In this document: positions 1-7,380 of the stretch, one piece after another
Position numbering within the stretch: the first letter of the stretch is position 1
Layout of the letters: each line of letters starts with the position of its first letter
Origin: Clostridia bacterium BRH_c25
Lineage (GTDB): Bacteria; Bacillota_A; Clostridia; Lutisporales; Lutisporaceae
Length of the DNA stretch: 30,736 bases
NCBI GenBank assembly: GCA_001515955.1
Contig: LOES01000085.1
Location: 1 to 30,736, forward strand
Direction: 5' to 3'
Made by a program: the position numbers and the translations under genes
The notes under the pieces: model-generated
Database searches by the model: none
The model's input: the letters and a program-made list of their open reading frames with translations, nothing else
Told to the model about the DNA's origin: nothing

Positions 1-669
1 CGACAGCTTCCTTGCAAGGTCCACCACCTTGTCTTTGGCTCTCTCACTGGTATAGGGATGGCTGTGGTAATATACACAGGACAGCTCCAAGCCTCTCTTG
101 GCCATCATAAAACCTGCTACAGGGCTGTCAATACCTCCCGAAAGCAGCAGTATGCCTTTCCCCGCACTCTTATAAGGCATGCCCCCGATTCCTTCATATT
201 CTTTGGTATATACATATACCTTGTCTCTTACCTCTACCTTTACTGTTACGTCCGGAGCATGCACATCCACTCTGATACCTTCAACCGACTTCAGTACATA
301 TCCTCCTGCCTCGCTGGATATTTCCATCGAGTTAAAAGGAAATCGCTTATCTGCTCTTTTACTCTCAATCTTGAAGGTTCTTACACCATTTATTGTTCTG
401 ATTTGCTCTGCTGCAGTCCTGCCAATAGCCTCAATATCCTTCTCTACAATTTCTGCAACTGTAACCCTGAGTATTCCAAAAACCTTCTGCAGCTCTTCTA
501 TCATTTCATCTGAATATGTGTGTATAAAAAACCTTCCTGATTCCTTATCAATCCTGTGTTCCTGTCCTATTCTCCTTCGTACCTCTCTCAGCAGACCCTC
601 TTCAAATACTTTCCTGTTCAGACCTTTGAGAGTAATCTCACTGGAGTACTTTACCAGCAGACATTTCAT
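1..669 (-). CDS. thiI: tRNA 4-thiouridine sulfurtransferase ThiI, C-terminus cut by window edge
   Basis: ThiI transfers sulfur from a cysteine desulfurase persulfide to uridine 8 of tRNA, and in many bacteria to the thiamine thiazole precursor. The frame is open from the ATG at 667-669 to base 1, giving 223 residues of about 390. The N-terminus (MKCLLVKYSSEITLKGLNRK) and the following THUMP region match the family. Near residue 180 lies the PP-loop ATP-binding motif LLSGGIDSPVAG. The rhodanese or C-terminal part lies outside the window. The start overlaps the stop of the upstream cysteine desulfurase by 4 bases (ATGA), so the two are translationally coupled. The pairing of sulfur donor and acceptor is common in Firmicutes. 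Confidence 0.94.
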   Translation of the reverse strand, partial: MKCLLVKYSSEITLKGLNRKVFEEGLLREVRRRIGQEHRIDKESGRFFIHTYSDEMIEELQKVFGILRVTVAEIVEKDIEAIGRTAAEQIRTINGVRTFKIESKRADKRFPFNSMEISSEAGGYVLKSVEGIRVDVHAPDVTVKVEVRDKVYVYTKEYEGIGGMPYKSAGKGILLLSGGIDSPVAGFMMAKRGLELSCVYYHSHPYTSERAKDKVVDLARKLS

Positions 670-1811
670 CTTTTCAACCTCCTTAAAAAAGGCAGTATCT
701 TTTTTAGAGCTTCGATAGTATAGTCAACCTCCTCCAGGGTGTTGTCATAAGAAAAGCTGAACCTGACCGCCCCTTCCACATCACATTTCTTCAGACCCAA
801 GGCAGGAAGCACATAATTATTGTGCCCCTCTTGCTTTGATGAGCAGGCCGAGCCTGTGGAAACATAAATATTATAATCTTCCAATGCATGCAGCAGTACT
901 TCTCCACGGATTCCCCCGAAGGAAACATTCAGTATGCTGTCTATATGCATATTGTCCAGGGGGCTGTTTATTACAGCAGCATCGATTTCCGACAGCCTCT
1001 CAATAAAATGCTTCTTTACAAGATATATCCTGTCTGCCTTTTTCTGCTTATCCTCAACAGCTGCACCGGCGGCCACACCGAAGCCGGATATCCCCGGAAG
1101 ATTTTCCGTCCCCGACCTTATGCCGCTCTCCTGTCCGCCTCCATAAATAAGAGGTTTCAGCCTGAGCCCACTTTTTATGTATAGTGCTCCTACACCTTTA
1201 GGCCCATGGATTTTGTGAGCGCTTAGGGAAAGCATATCAACATCCGTCTGCTTCACATCCAGTTCCAGCTTTCCTGCTGACTGAACCGCATCAACATGAA
1301 CACGGGCTTTTTTGCTGTTTGTTCTGACAAGCCTTACGATATCTGCTATAGGCTGGATTGATCCCACTTCGTTATTAACATGCATTATAGTTACAAGCCT
1401 TGTATTATCCTTTACGGCAGCCTCAAGCTGATCCAGCCTCACTAATCCCCTGCTGTCAACCTCAAGGTAAGTCACCTGGCAGCCTGCCGCCTCCATGCTC
1501 TCCAGCAGCCGTATAACACTTGGGTGCTCAATTTTTGAAGTAACGATATGCTCACCTTTCGCAACAGTGCCAAGGATTGCAGTATTGTTGGCCTCACTGC
1601 CCCCGGAGGTGAAGATGATCTCCTTTGGGAGGGCACCTATGAGTCTGCCTACTTTAGCTCTCGCCGTACTTGCTTTTTTTTCGGCCTCAATGCCAAGCCT
1701 ATGGGCAGAGGAAGGATTGGCAAAAACCTTTTCCATGCAAAGAGCCACCTCATCAATTACTTGCCTATGAGGCTTTGTTGTAGCACTATTATCAAAATAT
1801 ACCAGTTCCAT
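666..1811 (-). CDS. Cysteine desulfurase (NifS/IscS class V aminotransferase family)
   Basis: PLP enzyme that removes sulfur from cysteine as an enzyme-bound persulfide. The 381-residue length is normal. The start YFDNSATTKPH is the family signature. The PLP lysine sits in LSLSAHKIHGPKG, and the persulfide cysteine in STGSACSSKQEGHN. The loop is of the longer IscS/NifS-like kind rather than SufS. It starts with ATG after an AAGGAAA ribosome site and overlaps thiI by 4 bases, so it is probably the dedicated donor for ThiI (tRNA s4U8). In B. subtilis the comparable partner is NifZ. If the neighbouring selenoprotein idea is right, a desulfurase could also serve selenium metabolism, but nothing here shows that. 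Confidence 0.93.
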   Translation of the reverse strand: MELVYFDNSATTKPHRQVIDEVALCMEKVFANPSSAHRLGIEAEKKASTARAKVGRLIGALPKEIIFTSGGSEANNTAILGTVAKGEHIVTSKIEHPSVIRLLESMEAAGCQVTYLEVDSRGLVRLDQLEAAVKDNTRLVTIMHVNNEVGSIQPIADIVRLVRTNSKKARVHVDAVQSAGKLELDVKQTDVDMLSLSAHKIHGPKGVGALYIKSGLRLKPLIYGGGQESGIRSGTENLPGISGFGVAAGAAVEDKQKKADRIYLVKKHFIERLSEIDAAVINSPLDNMHIDSILNVSFGGIRGEVLLHALEDYNIYVSTGSACSSKQEGHNNYVLPALGLKKCDVEGAVRFSFSYDNTLEEVDYTIEALKKILPFLRRLKR

Positions 1812-1851
1812 AGCTTTTTCCTTTTCTCTGAATCTATAATAAGCTTTTCAT

Positions 1852-1857
1852 AGTATA
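1852..1857 (-). promoter_or_regulatory. Candidate -10 box for the cysteine desulfurase-thiI operon
   Basis: The minus strand reads TATACT about 40 bases before the desulfurase ATG, in the AT-rich gap shared with apgM. The -35 is only a weak TTTTAT about 17 bases further upstream. Plausible SigA promoter. Confidence 0.35.
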
Positions 1858-1906
1858 TCTTAATTATTCCCAAAATAAAATTTTACTCTCGCTAACAAAA
1901 TAAATA

Positions 1907-1915
1907 TGATATAAT
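1907..1915 (+). promoter_or_regulatory. Extended -10 promoter of apgM-thrC
   Basis: TGATATAAT is a perfect extended -10 box (TG-N-TATAAT) 28 bases before the apgM start. No good -35 hexamer is present at 17 bases, which is usual for extended -10 promoters. Confidence 0.5.
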
Positions 1916-1942
1916 TATAAAAACTCAAAGGAGCTGGTTCAA

Positions 1943-3157
1943 TTGAAATACATAGTGATACTTGGCGATGGCATGTCGGACTACCCTGTACCTGAGCTGG
2001 GCGGAAAGACACCGCTCCAATGTGCTGACACACCTGCAATCGACTATATGACCAAAAGAGGAATATTGGGAATGGCCAAAACCATCCCTGAGGGCATGCC
2101 CCCGGGAAGCGACACGGCAAACCTTGCTGTAATGGGCTATAATCCCCGTGAGTATTACAGCGGCAGATCTCCTTTCGAGGCTGCCAGTATGGGAATACAT
2201 ATGAACGATACCGACATAACCTTCAGATGTAACGTTGTCACACTTTCGGAGGATGAGCCTTATGATGAAAAGCTTCTGCTGGACCATAGTTCTGATGAAA
2301 TTACCTCAGAGGAATCCAGCGAGCTTATAAAAACCATTAATGAACACTTCAGCAGTGCTTCAATAAAATTCTATCCGGGAGTAAGCTACAGGCACCTTAT
2401 GGTATGGGATAAAGGCCCTTATGAATGGGACCTCACTCCTCCCCATGATATAATAGACAAAAAAGTCGGAGATTACCTGCCCAAAGGAACTCAAAGCGAA
2501 ATTATAGAGCATATGATGCGGGAAAGCTTCGGGCTGTTATCCCGGCATCCCGTTAACAAAAGCAGGATAGCAAGAGGCCTGAAGCCCGCCAACTCCATCT
2601 GGATTTGGGGAGAGGGTAAAAAACCGGCACTTTCAAGCTTCTATGATAAATACAAGCTTAAGGGCTCAGTTATTTCAGCTGTGGATCTCATTAAAGGGAT
2701 AGGCCTGTGTGCAGGTCTTGAATCGATTGATGTGGAAGGAGCTACAGGGAATATCCATACCAATTTCAAGGGCAAGGCCGCGGCAGCGCTGGAAGCCTTG
2801 AAAAGAGGCCGGGATTTTGTTTATATCCATGTTGAAGCTCCGGACGAATGCGGCCATAGATATGAAATTGAAAACAAGGTCAAGGCTATAGAGTTGATAG
2901 ATAATCAGATAGTCCGGGTTCTAAAGGAAGAGTTGGAGAAGTCCGGTGAGGATTTTAAAATGATGATACTTCCCGACCATCCTACCCCGCTGTCTCTCAG
3001 AACTCATACCAGGGAGCCGGTACCCTTTGTAATATATCAGAGCAATAATGAAGCCGATAATGCTTCACAGGTTTATGATGAACCTGGTGCCAAAGCGACA
3101 GGCCTTTATTTTGATGAAGGCTACAAGCTTATGGATTATTTTATACTCAGCAAGTGA
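1943..3157 (+). CDS. apgM: ApgM-type 2,3-BPG-independent phosphoglycerate mutase / proposed homoserine kinase
   Basis: Member of the alkaline-phosphatase-fold archaeal-type phosphoglycerate mutases, 404 residues. The N-terminus YIVILGDGMSDYPVPELGG carries the metal-binding Asp. PGSDTANLAVMGYNP carries the catalytic Ser. Later metal ligands are in HVEAPDECGHR and LPDHPTP. The start is TTG, set by AAAGGAG at 1927-1933. Threonine synthase follows after 16 bases, and no ThrB of the GHMP type is in the window. Bacterial homologues in this context form a known subfamily (TIGR02535) proposed to be homoserine kinases that make the O-phosphohomoserine used by ThrC. The sequence supports the family; the kinase role is inferred from context. 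The alternative is glycolytic mutase activity. Confidence 0.9.
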   Translation: MKYIVILGDGMSDYPVPELGGKTPLQCADTPAIDYMTKRGILGMAKTIPEGMPPGSDTANLAVMGYNPREYYSGRSPFEAASMGIHMNDTDITFRCNVVTLSEDEPYDEKLLLDHSSDEITSEESSELIKTINEHFSSASIKFYPGVSYRHLMVWDKGPYEWDLTPPHDIIDKKVGDYLPKGTQSEIIEHMMRESFGLLSRHPVNKSRIARGLKPANSIWIWGEGKKPALSSFYDKYKLKGSVISAVDLIKGIGLCAGLESIDVEGATGNIHTNFKGKAAAALEALKRGRDFVYIHVEAPDECGHRYEIENKVKAIELIDNQIVRVLKEELEKSGEDFKMMILPDHPTPLSLRTHTREPVPFVIYQSNNEADNASQVYDEPGAKATGLYFDEGYKLMDYFILSK

Positions 3158-3173
3158 ACTGGAGGTAGAGGTT

Positions 3174-4667
3174 ATGGAAAAAATATTATATAAAAGCACT
3201 AGAGGCAAAGGCGGCCTTATAACTGCCTCCGAAGCTATACTCATGGGTATAGCTGAAGATGGAGGCCTCTTTGTTCCAAGCAGGATACCGAAGCTTGAGC
3301 TTTCTCTGGATGAGCTGATGGATATGGACTTCAAAAGCCTGGCTTACTACGTAATGAAGGATTATTTGCAGGATTTCAGCGAAACGGAAATTCGCGAATG
3401 TATTGATAACGCTTATGATGACAAATTTGACACTCCGGAAATAGCACCTGTTGTCAAGAAAGGTGATCTTTACTTCCTGGAGCTTTTCCACGGACCGACC
3501 CTGGCCTTTAAGGATATGGCATTGTCCATTCTGCCCTATCTTCTGAAATGTGCTGCCAAAAAACAGAAGCTGGAAAAGGAGATAATCATACTCACTGCGA
3601 CCTCAGGAGACACAGGCAAAGCGGCTCTTGAAGGCTTTACCGGTGTCCCCGGCACAAGGATAATTGTATTCTTCCCTGAAAATGGGGTAAGCCAGATTCA
3701 GAAAAAGCAGATGGTAACTCAAACAGGTGATAATACACATGTGATAGGCATCAATGGAAACTTTGACGATGCACAGACCGGCGTGAAGCAGATGTTCACC
3801 GATAAGGAGCTGCTTTTGAGGATGGCCGGCAGAAACTGCATATTCTCTTCTGCCAACTCCATAAACATAGGCAGACTCATCCCACAAACAGTATATTATT
3901 TTTACGCATATCTGCAGCTTTGCAAAATGGGGGATATCAAAGCCGGTGAAGAAATCAACTTTACTGTCCCTACCGGAAATTTCGGCAATATACTGGCCGG
4001 CTTTTATGCTAAAAACATGGGACTCCCTGTCAAGAACCTTATATGTGCCTCAAATGAAAACAAGGTACTGTATGATTTCATGAATACAGGCGTATATAAT
4101 AAAAGGCGTGATTTCATTACTACAATGTCACCCTCAATGGATATTCTTGTTTCCAGCAACCTCGAAAGGCTGCTGTTCTCACTTTGCGGTGAAGATGGCG
4201 AAAAGGTGAGTGAGTTAATGTCACAGTTATCCGGGGCCGGTGAGTATATGATAAATGACCGTATAAAAGAAAGATTAACGGGTTTTTATGGAGTATATGC
4301 ATCTGAAACCGATACTGCTGAAGCCATAAGGGAAATGTATGAAAAATCAGGGTATGTTATTGATACTCACACGGCTGTAGCCTATGCAGCATATAAAAAA
4401 TACAGAGAGCAGGACAATAATGACAATACACGGACTGTAATTGTTTCTACAGCCAGTCCATACAAATTTACAGTTGATGTAATGAAGTCCATAGACTCCA
4501 AATATTCCGGGCTGAATGATTTCGGGCTGATAAAGGAGATGAGCCTGCTTACAAAAACAGAGATTCCAAAGGGTATCAGAGACCTTGACAAAAAGCCTGT
4601 ACTTCATAGTACTGTATGTGAAAAGCATGAAATGAAAGGTCAGATAGAAAAAATACTAGCTTTATAA
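3174..4667 (+). CDS. thrC: Threonine synthase
   Basis: PLP enzyme converting O-phosphohomoserine to threonine in the last biosynthetic step. The 497 residues fit the long ThrC class. The N-terminus (LYKSTRGKGGLITASEAILMGIAEDGGLFVP, shown in parts) is typical. FHGPTLAFKDMALS contains the PLP lysine, and TATSGDTGKAALEGF the phosphate-binding loop. The start is the ATG at 3174, with GGAGG at 3161-3165. An upstream in-frame start at 3048 would lie inside apgM and has no ribosome site. It is co-transcribed with apgM, whose product probably supplies the phosphohomoserine substrate. Confidence 0.95.
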   Translation: MEKILYKSTRGKGGLITASEAILMGIAEDGGLFVPSRIPKLELSLDELMDMDFKSLAYYVMKDYLQDFSETEIRECIDNAYDDKFDTPEIAPVVKKGDLYFLELFHGPTLAFKDMALSILPYLLKCAAKKQKLEKEIIILTATSGDTGKAALEGFTGVPGTRIIVFFPENGVSQIQKKQMVTQTGDNTHVIGINGNFDDAQTGVKQMFTDKELLLRMAGRNCIFSSANSINIGRLIPQTVYYFYAYLQLCKMGDIKAGEEINFTVPTGNFGNILAGFYAKNMGLPVKNLICASNENKVLYDFMNTGVYNKRRDFITTMSPSMDILVSSNLERLLFSLCGEDGEKVSELMSQLSGAGEYMINDRIKERLTGFYGVYASETDTAEAIREMYEKSGYVIDTHTAVAYAAYKKYREQDNNDNTRTVIVSTASPYKFTVDVMKSIDSKYSGLNDFGLIKEMSLLTKTEIPKGIRDLDKKPVLHSTVCEKHEMKGQIEKILAL

Positions 4668-4732
4668 CTTCCACTTTACAAACATATGATTTTATTGTAT
4701 CATATATACTGAGGAAGAATTTTTTTAGTATA

Positions 4733-4762
4733 CCCTCGTGGGACGCAAAATGTCCACACGGG
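4733..4762 (+). other. Hairpin in the leader of the small membrane protein gene
   Basis: CCC-GTG-GGAC pairs with GTCC-CAC-GGG around a 7-base loop, interrupted by a TC bulge and a single bulged A. No U-run follows, so it is not an intrinsic terminator. It lies about 50 bases before the start codon at 4816. It may be a leader RNA structure or an operator; no known riboswitch was recognised. Confidence 0.4.
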
Positions 4763-4815
4763 TTAGAATCTACTCATATGTTTTAATTATCAATCTCTTG
4801 AAAGGTGGAAGAGCT

Positions 4816-5061
4816 ATGAACAATACTCATCATGCTAACAATGGGCAAGTATCCGCTTTTATAAAACTGCTTGCCGGGTGCCTGATACCGATTATTTCAA
4901 TTCTTGTCTTCGTGGCTATAGGAGTAGAATACTACAGCATTGGCGGTTTTATCCCGTATCTGATGCTCCTCTTCTGTCCGATAGCATATTTGATGATGGA
5001 ATACCCTAAAATGTCAAAGGAACGAATAATAGATAATATAAAAAAGAAGCTCAATCAATAA
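4816..5061 (+). CDS. Small two-helix membrane protein, function unknown
   Basis: 81 residues. A polar N-terminus of about 15 residues with His and Asn is followed by two hydrophobic segments, around residues 17-38 and 44-62, and then a basic tail (KERIIDNIKKKLNQ). I do not recognise a family beyond a general likeness to short DUF-type membrane proteins of Firmicutes. The start at 4816 is chosen because AAAGGTGG lies at 4801-4808; a longer frame back to 4738 would run through the leader hairpin. It converges on the two-component operon and shares its terminator. The location beside a metal-type sensor operon is suggestive only. Confidence 0.7.
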   Translation: MNNTHHANNGQVSAFIKLLAGCLIPIISILVFVAIGVEYYSIGGFIPYLMLLFCPIAYLMMEYPKMSKERIIDNIKKKLNQ

Positions 5062-5077
5062 GATTGAGCTTCTTTTT
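5041..5077. terminator. Bidirectional intrinsic terminator
   Basis: A perfect 16-base inverted repeat (AAAAAGAAGCTCAATC and its complement) around the loop AATAA, flanked by A and T runs. It overlaps the last codons of the small plus-strand gene and serves both that gene and the histidine kinase ending at 5083. Confidence 0.88.
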
Positions 5078-5082
5078 TTACA

Positions 5083-6471
5083 CTATCTCTTCGGCAGCTT
5101 AATTGTGAACTTTGTACCTTCTCCGATTTTGCTTTCCACGCTTATAGCTCCCCCATGGGCTTCCATTATAGCTTCTGCTATAGTCAGTCCGATGCCCGAG
5201 CCTCCTGTAAGCCTGCTTCTGGAAGCATCAGCCCGGTAGAATCTTTCGAATATGTGCAGCCGGTCTTCCTGTGATATGCCTATGCCTGTATCACTTATTG
5301 ACAATACTGCATTATCTGCATTATCATCAATTATAAAACTGATATTCCCGCCTTCTCCCGTAAATTTGACCGCATTGGATATCAGATTTATAATCACCTG
5401 GCTTATTTTATCCCTGTCGGCAAAAACCTTTACAGTCTTATCCTCAAAAGCTACCTCAATGTTTTTATTCATGTACTCATTTTCAAAATTCACCAATATG
5501 CTCCTTATAAGCTCTGAAAGATCAAACTCCGACTTGTCCAGCATCATATTCTCGCTTTCAAACCTTGTAAGCTTTTCCAGATCCCCTACCATCCTGCCAA
5601 GACGGGTTATTTCCTCATGCACGCTTTTGAGCCTTTTTGAATCAGCTTCCCAAATACCATCTATCATTGCTTCTACATGGCTTTGCAGTGTAGCCAGAGG
5701 AGTCCTCAGCTCGTGGGCAACATCGGCTGTAAGTCTTTTTCTCAGCTTCTCCTGTTTTTCAAGGGTCTCTGCAAGATTGTTCACAGTACCTGTCAGTTGG
5801 GCTATCTCCTTGATATCCGATATTTCATTGCTTCTGCCATCATAGCGGCCTTCAGAAATCATTTCTGCCGTGTTTATTACCCTGGAAACCGGTGTGCTTA
5901 TACTCTTAGCCATCATATACCCAAATATGAGTGATAGCACAAGAGATAGCAACCCTACTCCTATAAATACCTTATTTAAGGCATTTATAAATGCCAGATC
6001 TGTTTCGTTGAAGTAGAAAGGACCGTAGTACCCGATTGCTACCTTTCCCACTTCTTCAGTACCGCTGAGTACCGGATAGGTGGATTCTGTCAACTCCCCT
6101 TTCCAATTGGGGTATCTGCTGGACATATTAAGACCCATGTGCATAATCATCTGCTCACACATTCCGTTATTATACTGCGTCGCATCCCAGACTATCTTGT
6201 CTTCGGTGTCTGTGACGCTGATAATCATTCCATTTTCCAAGGCATTTATACCTATATCCTGAATGACCCCCCGGTTCCACCCATCACCTTTATTGTACTG
6301 TTGTCTTATAAGGCTTATGATACTTAAGTTTCTTTTTTCCTGGTTATTCTTTACATATTCCCTGAATTGGCTTTCCAGAGAAATATTGGCAATAATACTT
6401 ATAAGCAGAATGCAAATCATAGCTATTACTATATAGGAAAGGGACAGTCTGTTTCGCAGACTATGCTTCAT
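5083..6471 (-). CDS. Two-component sensor histidine kinase
   Basis: 462 residues. A transmembrane helix at about 10-30 is followed by an extracytoplasmic sensor domain at about 31-160, a second helix at about 165-187 and a HAMP linker. The HisKA box DVAHELRTPLATLQ holds the phospho-acceptor His near 251. The HATPase_c domain shows NLISNAVKF (N box), DTGIGI (G1) and GGSGIGLTIA (G2). It follows the response regulator after 3 bases and is the last gene of the operon that starts with the HMA/cupredoxin membrane protein, which suggests metal or envelope sensing. The sensor domain has no obvious metal motif, apart from a Met/Cys/His-containing stretch (NGMCEQMIMHMGLNM) that could bind copper or silver. 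The signal itself is not proven by the sequence. Confidence 0.93.
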   Translation of the reverse strand: MKHSLRNRLSLSYIVIAMICILLISIIANISLESQFREYVKNNQEKRNLSIISLIRQQYNKGDGWNRGVIQDIGINALENGMIISVTDTEDKIVWDATQYNNGMCEQMIMHMGLNMSSRYPNWKGELTESTYPVLSGTEEVGKVAIGYYGPFYFNETDLAFINALNKVFIGVGLLSLVLSLIFGYMMAKSISTPVSRVINTAEMISEGRYDGRSNEISDIKEIAQLTGTVNNLAETLEKQEKLRKRLTADVAHELRTPLATLQSHVEAMIDGIWEADSKRLKSVHEEITRLGRMVGDLEKLTRFESENMMLDKSEFDLSELIRSILVNFENEYMNKNIEVAFEDKTVKVFADRDKISQVIINLISNAVKFTGEGGNISFIIDDNADNAVLSISDTGIGISQEDRLHIFERFYRADASRSRLTGGSGIGLTIAEAIMEAHGGAISVESKIGEGTKFTIKLPKR

Positions 6472-6474
6472 GCT

Positions 6475-7173
6475 TTATTCACCACCAAACTTATAGCCCA
6501 CACCGTAGACGGTCAATATATACCTGGGTGTTTTTAAATTAGGCTCTATTTTTTGCCGGAGATTTTTCACATGGGTATCTATGGTCCTGTCATAGCCTTC
6601 ATAGTCATCTCCCAATACGGAGAAAACAAGCTCATCACGGGTAAAAGCCTTCTGGGGATACTTCACAAGGGTCATCAAAATCTTGAATTCATTGGGAGTA
6701 AGGTTTATTATCTGCCCGGCTTTTTTTACCTCATGCTTAATGCTGTCGATTAACAGCTCCCCATCATTAAAGGACAGCACATTGGACAAGGGCATTATTT
6801 CATCCTCCGACCTCCTTAAAAGAGCTATGACCCTCGCCACCAATTGTCTGGGGCTGAAGGGTTTTGTGACATAGTCGTCTGCTCCTATTCCAAGACCGTT
6901 CAATATACTTTCCTCTTCCACCTTTGCAGTAAGCATGATTATAGGCACTCTTGATTTTTTTCTTATGCTTCTGCAAATATCTTCCCCGGACATATCCGGC
7001 AGCATCAGGTCAAGAACTATAAGCTTGGGATTGATGCTGGCGAATAGCTCTAGCGCTTCGTTTCCGCTGTATGCACAATAAACCTTGAAACCGCTCTTCT
7101 CAAGATATGATTTGACAACCTCTGCTATCTTTTCTTCATCGTCAACAATCAGAATCTTTATATTGCTTTCCAT
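6475..7173 (-). CDS. OmpR/PhoB-family response regulator
   Basis: 232 residues. The receiver domain has the acidic pair DD at 11-12, the phospho-acceptor Asp55 (VLDLMLPDM) and the conserved Lys in LTAKVE. The C-terminal winged helix (about 130-230) contains NLTPNEFKILMTL, the DNA-recognition part DRTIDTHVKNLRQKIE and the ending YGVGYKF. The ATG follows GGGGGAGA. It is the partner of the histidine kinase 3 bases downstream and follows the 43-residue LDCC gene after 17 bases. It probably regulates its own operon. Confidence 0.94.
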   Translation of the reverse strand: MESNIKILIVDDEEKIAEVVKSYLEKSGFKVYCAYSGNEALELFASINPKLIVLDLMLPDMSGEDICRSIRKKSRVPIIMLTAKVEEESILNGLGIGADDYVTKPFSPRQLVARVIALLRRSEDEIMPLSNVLSFNDGELLIDSIKHEVKKAGQIINLTPNEFKILMTLVKYPQKAFTRDELVFSVLGDDYEGYDRTIDTHVKNLRQKIEPNLKTPRYILTVYGVGYKFGGE

Positions 7174-7190
7174 TACTGTATCTCCCCCAG

Positions 7191-7322
7191 TTACTTGTCC
7201 TCACTGCTCTTTGGCCTGTCCAGCTTACAGCAGTCAAGTCTCTCCTTGCCAAAGGACTTTTCACTCTCTTTTGCAAGATTTTTTAAAAACTTATCTATGG
7301 CTCTCTTAATTGATTTTAACAT
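7191..7322 (-). CDS. LDCC-motif small putative metal-binding protein
   Basis: 43 residues with an AAGGGAAGG ribosome site directly before the ATG at 7320-7322. A basic amphipathic N-terminal helix (LKSIKRAIDKFLKNLAKE) is followed by RLDCCKLDRPK. The closely spaced Cys pair in an LDCC context matches a family of tiny proteins that I recall being named LDCC motif putative metal-binding protein in Clostridia; I could not check this. It sits between the HMA/cupredoxin membrane protein and the response regulator, which fits a metal (perhaps copper) chaperone or buffer. The 58-base gap before it holds a small AGGCGG/CCGCCT hairpin. Confidence 0.72.
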   Translation of the reverse strand: MLKSIKRAIDKFLKNLAKESEKSFGKERLDCCKLDRPKSSEDK

Positions 7323-7380
7323 ATTTACCTTCCCTTCTGAACAGGCGGAGCAGAACCCCGCCTCTGCAACAGTTAATTTT

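Noticed and set aside
58..718. Plus-strand ORFs at the left edge
   Set aside because: They are shadows of thiI, which runs off the window on the minus strand and has clear ThiI motifs.
4733..4762. Known riboswitch or T-box in front of the 4816 gene
   Set aside because: Only a single bulged hairpin with no recognisable conserved block and no terminator partner.
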